Assembly: GCF_002218065.1 (NCBI RefSeq) | Contig: NZ_BDUB01000001.1 | Location: 941,567 to 1,005,566, forward strand | DNA: 64,000 nt | Reading direction: 5' to 3' | DNA from: Nodularia sp. NIES-3585 | Lineage (GTDB): Bacteria; Cyanobacteriota; Cyanobacteriia; Cyanobacteriales; Nostocaceae | Shown here: one piece after another, positions 1-7,512 of the stretch | Layout: each line of letters begins with the position of its first letter | How positions within the stretch are numbered: position 1 is the stretch's first letter | The notes under the pieces: generated by a model | The model's database searches: none | What the model was told of the DNA's origin: nothing | What the model saw: the letters and a program-made list of their open reading frames with translations, nothing else | Program-made: the position numbers and the translations under genes

Positions 1-1163
1 CCTGCTAACACCAATAAAATACCCAATCCACCAAAGGTATAACTGAGATTACGAGGCACTTTCTTGATTTGTCCATCTCCCCATTTCCCCAACCAACTTA
101 AACCCACAGCCGCAAGCATGGCGATAAAGGGATAAAGACAAAGACTATAGTGAGACAGACGAGTTGAGAAAAAACTCAGTTCAAGAAATAGCGCCACCGG
201 GAAACCAACTAATATTAATTGATAGCGAGGAATGGGACGACGGATTAATAAAACTAAGCCTAAAAGACTCAAAAAGAACCAGGGAAAGGCTTTGAGTGGG
301 ACATTCCACAAATAGAATATGATGCCATTCCCGTCACGCTCACTAGATCCTAACTGAAAAACAAACCTGAATAATTCTTCATAACTATCATTCCCATAGC
401 GCATCCAGTTAAACCATAGCCAACTCAAAGTAGGAATTAAACCGACTACAAAACCTAAATATAAACCAGGGTTGCTAAGATGACGATGCCGACGATGTTC
501 CCCAATTAAATAAGGTAATAAAGCGACAATTGGCAGAAATATCATGAAGCTTCTGACTAAGAAGCCTAAACCCAAACTTAATCCCGCTATAAAAGTCCAA
601 AAATAGCCATATTTAGGATTTGATTCAGCTTTGAGAACAGACAAAATAGCTAATAATACTAAAAATATCATGGGGACATCTGGTGTACCTAAGCGGCAAT
701 ATTGCAGCCACAGAAATTGCACACTTAAAATTAAGCCGGCTAGCCAAGCCATTTTTTGATTGAGCAGAATTTTGCCGATTTCATATATTAGTAATATGCT
801 GAAAATACCAAGAATCATGCTAGGTAATCGGACACTAGTTTCACTGATACCGAATAACTGGTAGGAAATGGCAATTAGCCAATAAGGGCCTGGGGTTTTA
901 TGATGCACAGTCCCCCAAGGAGCTATCCAATCGCCAGATTCAAACATCACACGCGATCGCCTGGCGTAAAGCCCTTCATCATGCGCCATCAGGCTATTAT
1001 CCCCAGAACTGAATAGCAATAAGGGGAGTATCCACAGTAGTAAACTCAGATAAGGGAATGCTGAGGAAAGGCGTATTTGCTGCCAAATAGATGGTAATAA
1101 ACGAAATCTATAGAACATTGATTTAATATTCACCCGCTCCTGATTTCTCGCCTGGAGATTCAT
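1..1163 (-). CDS. GT39-family membrane glycosyltransferase, 3' part missing
   Basis: I translated this open frame by hand because it runs off the left edge. It starts at the ATG at 1163 and stays open to base 1, about 387 codons. The N-terminal part has a hydrophobic helix and then a luminal/periplasmic loop with MAHDEGLYARRS, the acidic-pair-plus-YA motif of ArnT/PMT_2-type glycosyltransferases, followed by KTPGPYW and many hydrophobic segments. Such enzymes move sugars from polyprenyl phosphates to lipids or proteins at the outer face of the inner membrane. The substrate cannot be told. The C-terminal region lies outside the window. A second GT39-like protein is at 45031-46704. Confidence 0.8.
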   Translation of the reverse strand, partial: MNLQARNQERVNIKSMFYRFRLLPSIWQQIRLSSAFPYLSLLLWILPLLLFSSGDNSLMAHDEGLYARRSRVMFESGDWIAPWGTVHHKTPGPYWLIAISYQLFGISETSVRLPSMILGIFSILLIYEIGKILLNQKMAWLAGLILSVQFLWLQYCRLGTPDVPMIFLVLLAILSVLKAESNPKYGYFWTFIAGLSLGLGFLVRSFMIFLPIVALLPYLIGEHRRHRHLSNPGLYLGFVVGLIPTLSWLWFNWMRYGNDSYEELFRFVFQLGSSERDGNGIIFYLWNVPLKAFPWFFLSLLGLVLLIRRPIPRYQLILVGFPVALFLELSFFSTRLSHYSLCLYPFIAMLAAVGLSWLGKWGDGQIKKVPRNLSYTFGGLGILLVLA

Positions 1164-1227
1164 TAAAATACATGATATTACCTAAAAATCTGCCAATTGG
1201 CCAAAAACTTTTCCAATATAAACCTTG

Positions 1228-1872
1228 ATGATGCTCAAACCCGAACAACGCCAGAAATTAGACGATACAGACGACAAGCTATTTTACGACTATCCCCGCT
1301 TCGTCACCCATGTTGATGCCGGATTTATTCAACAGCTAACGGATTTATATCGCGATCGCCTCAAACCCAACACACGTATCCTAGATATGATGAGCAGTTG
1401 GGTGTCTCATCTCCCAGAAGCAATGGAATTTGCCCATGTTGAGGGACACGGACTCAACGCCGAGGAATTAGCTCGTAATTCCCGTTTAAATCATTACTTT
1501 GTGCAGAATCTCAATGATCAACCTCAACTACCCCTACCAGACCAAAGTTTTGATGCCGTTCTGAATTGCGTTTCTGTACAGTACGTACAATATCCAGAGG
1601 CTATATTTGCCGAAATCCATCGTATCCTCAAACCTGGAGGTATAGCAATTATCAGCTTTTCTAACCGGATGTTTTTCCAAAAAGCGATTCAAGCTTGGCG
1701 AGAGACTTCAGAAGCAACTAGGGTGGAATTAGTCAAGCACTACTTCACCTCAGTACCTGGATTTACGGTTCCAGAGGTGATGGTGAATAAATCTCAAGTG
1801 CCGAATTTTTTACAGTGGCTAGGTGCTGGCGGAGGGGACCCATTTTATGCTGTAATCGCTTACCGTTCTTAA
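1228..1872 (+). CDS. SAM-dependent methyltransferase-like protein, atypical motif I
   Basis: A protein of about 214 residues with a class I methyltransferase layout. Motif I reads ILDMMSSWVSHLP instead of a glycine-rich loop. Later parts are conventional: LPLPDQSFDAVLNCVSVQYV (motif II/III region) and EIHRILKPGGIAIISFSNRMF. I recall the same MSSWVSHLP loop in a group shared by cyanobacteria and plant plastid proteins, so the loop is probably a family trait and not damage. Start choice: ATG at 1228 or 1231; an in-frame TTG at 1225 is less likely. It is divergent from the glycosyltransferase and upstream of a lipoprotein gene. Substrate unknown. Confidence 0.75.
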   Translation: MMLKPEQRQKLDDTDDKLFYDYPRFVTHVDAGFIQQLTDLYRDRLKPNTRILDMMSSWVSHLPEAMEFAHVEGHGLNAEELARNSRLNHYFVQNLNDQPQLPLPDQSFDAVLNCVSVQYVQYPEAIFAEIHRILKPGGIAIISFSNRMFFQKAIQAWRETSEATRVELVKHYFTSVPGFTVPEVMVNKSQVPNFLQWLGAGGGDPFYAVIAYRS

Positions 1873-1953
1873 TTATAAAGTAAAGTTTTAGAATTAAAAC
1901 TGAAATTCCCGCAGATAATTGCTTTAAAGCTCAAATATCAGGAATAGTCCAAG

Positions 1954-2466
1954 ATGAATTTTTCTCGCCCGTCTAAAATTTTATCGGCTTTGTTACTGTC
2001 AGTTTTACTACTGACAACCGCTTGTACACCAGAAGCACCCGGTCGTTTTGACCAGGTACAACAGGAAAGTACCCAACAGAAACGAGGTCAAGCAGTTGTG
2101 GAAACTGCTACTCAAGGTGGGGAATTTAATAAATTCTTTCCTACTGCTGGTGATGGCTACGAGAGAGTATTTACCCAAGAGAAAAAAGGTTTTGCAGAAG
2201 CTAAGTTGAAAAAAGATGGTAAAGATTTAGCTATTTTAGCTGTTTTTGATACCAGCAGCACACCAGAAACAGCAGCAAACTACTCTAATAGCACTGCCAA
2301 AATTGCTGGTTATCCAGCGCGGGAAATTGGCAATACTCAAACAGCAATCCTGGTAAATGATCGTTACCAAGTAAAAGTACTATCTCGTGATCCGTCATTT
2401 ACGGCAAGCGATCGCGCAGATTGGCTCGAAAAATTTAATCTCGATGGTTTAGCTACATTGAAATAA
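1954..2466 (+). CDS. Conserved-looking lipoprotein of unknown function
   Basis: 170 residues. The N-terminus has a short positive region, a hydrophobic stretch and the lipobox LLTTAC, so cysteine 24 should be lipidated after signal peptidase II cleavage. The mature part is hydrophilic, with no domain I recognise. It is followed after 20 bases by another unknown gene on the same strand, so the two are probably co-transcribed. An envelope role is inferred only from the signal. Confidence 0.7.
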   Translation: MNFSRPSKILSALLLSVLLLTTACTPEAPGRFDQVQQESTQQKRGQAVVETATQGGEFNKFFPTAGDGYERVFTQEKKGFAEAKLKKDGKDLAILAVFDTSSTPETAANYSNSTAKIAGYPAREIGNTQTAILVNDRYQVKVLSRDPSFTASDRADWLEKFNLDGLATLK

Positions 2467-2486
2467 GTTCTATTAAGGCAATTCTG

Positions 2487-3374
2487 ATGAATAAACCGAT
2501 TTTTGAGTTAGTTGATGAACTTCCAACTAGTAACTTGACCATTTCCATGCTGAAATCCCTGGATTTTGTGGCTCCTGGTCAATGGCAAAATACTGTAGGC
2601 TTTGTCAACACTATTAAGACTGTGACAGGTGAAACTGATGAAGATTTAATTCAGCAAATTGGTGAAAGAGCGATTTATCTTTACAATGATCGTTCCCAAG
2701 GATACCAACGAGCTATGTGGCTTTATCAAACTGTTGACAAGACAGATAAAGCCTTGGCTACAGCAGCCTTGGCTAACAAAATCGGTGAAAAAATTCCTCT
2801 GTTGGGTTTTTTAAACAAAATGACCCCCAAGGCTGACAAAGCCCAAACTATTGATTTGTGTCTGAAATTAGTGACAGAATTAGTGGCTTTCTGCCAAATT
2901 AATGGGATTCCGGGAGACAGCATTGGGGATTTTGTCGCTTCTTTGCGTGAATATAGTGGTGAGTCGCTGATTCGGATGGTGGCTTTGGTTTGTGTTGATG
3001 GTTTAATACCTCTAGGGCCAAACTTCATTGACAAAGCTTTATCTGGACTCAATCAGATGAATCCCCAAGAATTAGAACAAAACTCAACTTTCCAAGGCAT
3101 CAAAGATGCCATTCCAGGTAACAATGCTGGCAGTAAATTAAACTTTATTGGCCAAAGTTTTGAATCAGTTCAAGGTTGGATGGGCGGGCTAGTTACCCAA
3201 AATAATTTAACGCCCCAAAAAGTAGTTGGCAATTTGCAAAGTTTTGTACAACTAACTGATGACAAGTTAGATTATCTAGCGGCGTTCCTGGATGTCGCCA
3301 CCAATTACTATGAACATACGGGTACGCAAACTTTGGCACGTCGATTGATTGAACGAGCTGTAGCTGAAATTTAA
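2487..3374 (+). CDS. Unknown helical protein, cotranscribed with upstream lipoprotein gene
   Basis: 295 residues, without signal peptide or clear membrane helix. The sequence alternates hydrophobic and charged residues as in an all-alpha protein, with no recognisable catalytic motif. The start ATG at 2487 lies 20 bases after the lipoprotein stop, which suggests an operon. A GTAGAG-type inverted repeat follows the stop at 3395. Codon use and repeated hydrophobic periodicity support a real gene; the antisense frame at 2726-3052 is a shadow. Confidence 0.7.
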   Translation: MNKPIFELVDELPTSNLTISMLKSLDFVAPGQWQNTVGFVNTIKTVTGETDEDLIQQIGERAIYLYNDRSQGYQRAMWLYQTVDKTDKALATAALANKIGEKIPLLGFLNKMTPKADKAQTIDLCLKLVTELVAFCQINGIPGDSIGDFVASLREYSGESLIRMVALVCVDGLIPLGPNFIDKALSGLNQMNPQELEQNSTFQGIKDAIPGNNAGSKLNFIGQSFESVQGWMGGLVTQNNLTPQKVVGNLQSFVQLTDDKLDYLAAFLDVATNYYEHTGTQTLARRLIERAVAEI

Positions 3375-3394
3375 GTTAGGGACTTCCAAGGAAT

Positions 3395-3422
3395 GTAGAG
3401 GCGTTCCATGAAACGTCTCTAC
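3395..3422. terminator. Inverted repeat after the unknown gene, possible terminator
   Basis: GTAGAGGCGTT, a short loop, then AACGTCTCTAC. The arms pair over 11 positions with one G-T wobble. Related GTAGAGACG hairpins occur at 13822 and 43767, so this is a dispersed repeat family that may double as a transcription end between two convergent genes. There is no clear T-run. Confidence 0.45.
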
Positions 3423-3477
3423 AAAGTTTCTCAAAAATGCATATTTCATTGTTGGAGTTATTCCCGCCTACTTACAC

Positions 3478-4224
3478 TTAAATAGGCAAGTTTAAATCAG
3501 ATGCGATCGCGGACAAGTAAGGTTGAAATATTGCCAAATTTTCTAGCTCATCGAACTTACCTGTGATAGAGCCTGGATCAAAGGCTGTGGTAATGACATA
3601 CATAGCCTGACCATCAAAGGCAGCATGAGTGATATGTTGCTCTTGTACTCCACCGTCTGGCTTAATTCCGACAAACCCGTAGCTTATTCCCTGAAGTTGA
3701 CCAACTGATGCTTTTTGTGTTGGATAGGCTGAAAACACAATTTTGTTTTGATAAGTATCCTGACGGTCTTTCACAAAATTAGCATTTAAATCTCCTACCC
3801 AACCCTTGAGTGCTGTGAATAACTTATTTTGGTACTCAGCACTTTGGTAATCTACCTGAGTATCAAGTGGAATACCCGCATCTGCCAGATTTTTTTGAAA
3901 ATTTGGATTGTCTTTGAGCGGGTAAATTCCGATTTCAACTGTACCCAAAAGTTCCCCTTGGGAGAAAATACACAGCAGGGGAGCGTTTCCCTCACAAGGT
4001 GCAATTTCCCAGCCATTTGGAACCAGTGTTTTCCCCAAAATTTTCTTCCAAGTATTCTCTTGTGTGGGATTAGGAGTTGTTGAAGAAGTGGTTTGAGTGG
4101 TCATTCCTACAGAACTTGAATTCTCTAGAACTTCAGGAGAAAACCGAGGGAGAATACTTTTGACTCCCACTGGCGTTAAAGCCAATAAAATAGCACCAAG
4201 AAACAGATGATAAACGCGCAACAT
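3478..4224 (-). CDS. Secreted or membrane-anchored protein of unknown function
   Basis: 248 residues. The N-terminus (MLRVYHLFLGAILLALTPVGV) is a signal peptide or single membrane anchor, followed by a Ser/Thr-rich linker to about residue 60 and a compact domain rich in beta-type sequence. Two cysteines lie close together (APCEGNAPLLC). I recognise no family. It is convergent with the gene ending at 3374. The region just upstream (4225-4590) is filled with repeats, so its promoter position is unclear. Confidence 0.6.
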   Translation of the reverse strand: MLRVYHLFLGAILLALTPVGVKSILPRFSPEVLENSSSVGMTTQTTSSTTPNPTQENTWKKILGKTLVPNGWEIAPCEGNAPLLCIFSQGELLGTVEIGIYPLKDNPNFQKNLADAGIPLDTQVDYQSAEYQNKLFTALKGWVGDLNANFVKDRQDTYQNKIVFSAYPTQKASVGQLQGISYGFVGIKPDGGVQEQHITHAAFDGQAMYVITTAFDPGSITGKFDELENLAIFQPYLSAIASDLNLPI

Positions 4225-4296
4225 TTTTCGTGATAATCCTGAGCCAGAACTTGCAGATTAATGGTATCCACGACACCTTGTGTCACCGATTTGTAG

Positions 4297-4341
4297 TGGC
4301 GTGGCAAACTTCTAATGCATTGTTTTAGCCTTGCCACGCCA
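4297..4341. repeat. Palindromic interspersed element, copy 1
   Basis: TGGCGTGGCAA at 4297 and its exact reverse complement TTGCCACGCCA at 4331-4341 form an 11-bp stem. A half copy with the same internal sequence lies at 9691-9720. It sits in the 366-base gap 4225-4590, which otherwise holds GC-rich dispersed repeat sequence (around 4345-4400) and no convincing gene. The two short minus-strand frames there overlap the repeats and were not accepted. Confidence 0.6.
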
Positions 4342-4590
4342 GTAGAGTGGGTTACGCTGCGCTCTAGCTTTTCGCGGAGCGTCTCGTAGAGAAGCCATGC
4401 CTCCAAGGCTATACCCAGGCTACAATATTTTGGGGAATTTATTTGGCCTGGCTGAATTTGAATATCAACTTCCAAAAATACAACTCCTCAACTCTTCTTC
4501 TCTGCGACTCTGAGCCTGGTGCGTGGGGTAAATTCATATCTTAATTCAGCAACGCCATTTATTTTATGGTATTCCCTAAAGAAATTGGTT

Positions 4591-5442
4591 TTATCCAGCA
4601 AACTGTACCAGTAACTTTTCTGCCGTCTCACATAGTAGTTGATGATGCTCACCATTACTTGCCAGCAAACCACCCCACTGATTAATATCATCGGTATTGT
4701 ATGCTAAGGCAGTTCCATCAAAGTGAGTAAACTTACCACCAGCTTCTGTTAATACTAATTCCGGGGCTGCTATATCCCAATCTTTAGGGGCAGATTTTCC
4801 AGAAAGAGAAATGTAGATATCCGCCTGTTGTTCTAGAATGGTGGCAATTTTGCAACCTACACTGCCAACAGATTTATGATTTTGACAAGGCAAGTTTTTT
4901 AATAAGTATTCTAAAGATTCATTGCGGTGAGAGCGACTGACAACTAAGGTTAAATCTTCGACGCGTTTACCTGAAGACACGAATATGGGCAGGAATCCAT
5001 TTCGGGTTTCGACAAATGTACCCCCGCCTTTTGTGGCAAAGTATAACTTTTCAGTTTCCGGGACTGCAACTACTGCTAAAACTGGACGTTTGTCTTTAAC
5101 TAAAGCGATGTGAATGGCATAGTCGCCAGTTTTTTGAATAAAGTCTCGCGTACCATCTAGAGGATCAATAATCCACACCCATTCAGGGGATTCTTGACTA
5201 AGTTGTGATTTATAAGTTTCTTCGCTGATATAGGCAAAATCTTCATTACCCAAGGCTGCTTGTAGCTTTTCCAGAATATATTTACTTACGACTACATCTG
5301 CAACAGTTACAGGCTCATTTTGTTTGTACTGCACATCTAGATTAGGGTCTTTTGCTGTGCCGTGGTAATAAGACCTGAGTATATCTGATGCTCCCCAACT
5401 GACTTCACGAGCGATCGCTAATATTTCTTGCAAGTCTTTCAT
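4591..5442 (-). CDS. cysQ: 3'(2'),5'-bisphosphate nucleotidase / inositol monophosphatase family
   Basis: 283 residues, near the usual family length. The metal-binding motifs are in order: SEET at about 73-76, IIDPLDGTRDF with DPLDGT at 93-98, and KDWDIAAPELVLTEAGG near 220-237. The family dephosphorylates 3'-phosphoadenosine 5'-phosphate (the by-product of sulfate assimilation) or inositol phosphates in a Mg-dependent way. The spacing favours CysQ over plain inositol monophosphatase, but the substrate is inferred. Transcribed alone. Confidence 0.85.
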   Translation of the reverse strand: MKDLQEILAIAREVSWGASDILRSYYHGTAKDPNLDVQYKQNEPVTVADVVVSKYILEKLQAALGNEDFAYISEETYKSQLSQESPEWVWIIDPLDGTRDFIQKTGDYAIHIALVKDKRPVLAVVAVPETEKLYFATKGGGTFVETRNGFLPIFVSSGKRVEDLTLVVSRSHRNESLEYLLKNLPCQNHKSVGSVGCKIATILEQQADIYISLSGKSAPKDWDIAAPELVLTEAGGKFTHFDGTALAYNTDDINQWGGLLASNGEHHQLLCETAEKLLVQFAG

Positions 5443-5660
5443 TAATTCTGCCTTAATTACTGAACTTAGTCTACTCTGGGAGCAACGCGATTTTGTCAGA
5501 TGGGGTAAAAAACACGCTCCAGGATCGCGATCGCGCTGTGTCTTGGATACCCGGAGGGCTTTTGTCAGTTCGCTAGTAAATATATTTAAGCACTTAGTAT
5601 TTTTATTACCTAGAATTCAACGAGTAGGCAGCACAAAAAATCCTTTGAATAGGAGTGTGA

Positions 5661-6866
5661 CTATAGCTTTAAAAAGTTAGACGGGTCTTGATCTCGTCTA
5701 TGCTGAGTGGGAATAGGGGCTGGCTGCCCATTCCCTGCAAGGGCTGCGGTTTTCTCCAGGGATTCCCGCAATCGCTTGGCTGCGTAGATGGACATATCTC
5801 GCGGTACATTAATGCGATCGCGCAAATATCGTAGAGCGACATCAGATCCCGATGGAGGTACACAGTCTTCACTGGTCATCATGTGAGTTAAAGCACAACG
5901 TAGCGCTTGGTCAAACAATTGATCATCTAAGGGGTTAACTCGGATAATATTGATGCGATGTTTGATAGTTCGTTGAAGAGCTTCCATGCGGGAGTTTTCG
6001 GGTTCTGGATAAGTAACATCTGGTAGTCCAAACCAGGGACCGTTATCCACCCGCGCTTTATTCAGAAGCATCTGGGGTTCGCCGTTTTCCCAACAGCCAC
6101 CCATCTGGGGCGGTAAATCATGTGCGTGGGTGTGAAAGTCGCTCTGAGTACCGCAGTAGGTAGATCGGCTTTCCATTGCCGCAAACCATGCGTTTAAGCG
6201 AGGGTTTTCCTCTCGTAGGGAGTAGCCTTTGTAGTAGTAAAGGCTCGCATTCATCCGTTCCAGATATGGCGTAAAAATTACATCAACAATACTGAAGCTA
6301 TCTAGAAAGTATGGGCTTGGGGTGCTACCCAGAGCTTCCTCGACCTTAGCCACCACTGTGATAAATTGTTCTCGGTGGCGTTGTTCTTGTTGAGAGGAAG
6401 CGGCTTTAGAACACAGCCACATACACCAAGCTCTAAATAAAAGTCTTTCTAATTGACGTAGAGGCAGCACCCTGCGGTCTTCCATCCCTTGGCTCAATGG
6501 AGCAAAAACCTTTTCCAAAGCGATCAAAATATCATCGCTTTCTTTAATAATTCGTCCATCTAGCTCAATCGCAGGGAGCATTCCTGATGGAACCTTACGT
6601 TTGTACCAACTTTCTTTTTCCCCGTAGCAGAACATTGTCACTTTTTCGATGCGGTAGGGGATCTGTTTTTCCTCTAGCCATAACCAAACTTTTTGACAGT
6701 AAGGACACCAGGCGTGGTTATCGCGGTACAGCGTTACCCGCACATTAGATTCGGGCTGACCAAACAAGCGTAACCTGGCTCTAGCATTAGTGAGACCATT
6801 AACAGTATCTATTTGATAGTCCGTGAGGGTTTCTAGTTCTTGCCAGCTTAAGGGTGTGGTAGTCAT
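5661..6866 (-). CDS. Glutathione S-transferase family protein with CPYC thioredoxin-fold motif
   Basis: About 401 residues from the ATG at 6866; an in-frame TTG seven codons upstream is a poor alternative. The N-terminal thioredoxin-like domain has a glutaredoxin-type CPYC at about 54-57, then [22 protein letters not shown], which carries the cis-proline and the glutathione-binding ES pair. A helical GST C-terminal domain follows, plus a further C-terminal region of about 150 residues that is longer than in ordinary GSTs. It may reduce or deglutathionylate substrates. Intergenic 5443-5660 contains HIP1 octamers and no gene. Confidence 0.75.
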   Translation of the reverse strand: MTTTPLSWQELETLTDYQIDTVNGLTNARARLRLFGQPESNVRVTLYRDNHAWCPYCQKVWLWLEEKQIPYRIEKVTMFCYGEKESWYKRKVPSGMLPAIELDGRIIKESDDILIALEKVFAPLSQGMEDRRVLPLRQLERLLFRAWCMWLCSKAASSQQEQRHREQFITVVAKVEEALGSTPSPYFLDSFSIVDVIFTPYLERMNASLYYYKGYSLREENPRLNAWFAAMESRSTYCGTQSDFHTHAHDLPPQMGGCWENGEPQMLLNKARVDNGPWFGLPDVTYPEPENSRMEALQRTIKHRINIIRVNPLDDQLFDQALRCALTHMMTSEDCVPPSGSDVALRYLRDRINVPRDMSIYAAKRLRESLEKTAALAGNGQPAPIPTQHRRDQDPSNFLKL

Positions 6867-6923
6867 AGGGGGAGTTGAGTAGAGCAATACTTAGGACTTT
6901 TCTTGACTCTACAATTTTCCCGA

Positions 6924-7454
6924 CTACTTGCCAACATATTTACTAAACAATTGAATAGCGTCGGCAACATTGACATCTCCATCCCCATTGGCATCCAAGA
7001 AAGAATTCAATACCGAATTTCCACTAGTTTGGGGATTTTGGGTATTAGCACCAGATTGCAATAAATTCAATACTATAGGCACAATCACAGGTAACAATTG
7101 CATAATTGTACCAGCATCTAATCCTGTATGTTGAGAAGCTACCTGTGCTACCTGCTGTTGGATTTGAGGGGGAAACAGGGAACTGACGGCTTGAGGGTTA
7201 GAAGAAGTCCCAGCATATTGATTAACCAATACTTGGGTTGCTTCATTACCTTCTGAGGCTTGTTTCTGTTGTAAAGCAGAACGTACATAGTTACCTACTA
7301 CACCAACAACTGATTGTATGGTTGAAGGATTTGTACCAGTGGCATTACTCAGCTGATTAACAGTGCTAATAATACTGCCGAGTTGACCTAAATTAGCTTG
7401 TTGATTGGGATTGCTAACAGCACCGATAATTTGATCAAACAGACCCATAATCAT
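6924..7454 (-). CDS. DUF937 (YidB-like) protein with a C-terminal dockerin-like calcium loop
   Basis: 176 residues. The start MIMGLFDQIIGAV and the following Asn/Gln/Ser-rich helical region match DUF937 proteins as I recall them. The last 25 residues contain LDANGDGDVNVADAIQLF, whose D-x-N-x-D-G-D spacing with a downstream Asp is that of a dockerin or EF-hand calcium loop. AGGAG lies just upstream and serves either ATG (7454 or 7448). There is no signal peptide. The gene lies between the GST-like gene and a topoisomerase gene on the same strand. Confidence 0.65.
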   Translation of the reverse strand: MIMGLFDQIIGAVSNPNQQANLGQLGSIISTVNQLSNATGTNPSTIQSVVGVVGNYVRSALQQKQASEGNEATQVLVNQYAGTSSNPQAVSSLFPPQIQQQVAQVASQHTGLDAGTIMQLLPVIVPIVLNLLQSGANTQNPQTSGNSVLNSFLDANGDGDVNVADAIQLFSKYVGK

Positions 7455-7512
7455 CTTTCTCCTGATGTTCTCATTCTTTGATTGTAGAAAATTTTTTTGT
7501 TTTGAGGTAAGC

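Noticed and set aside
4176-4691. Two minus-strand frames of 99 and 67 codons
   Set aside because: They overlap dispersed repeats and the ends of real genes, and their sequence does not look like protein.
5500-5545. Clustered GCGATCGC-like octamers as a regulator site
   Set aside because: HIP1 octamers are spread through the whole window, inside and outside genes, so this is background.
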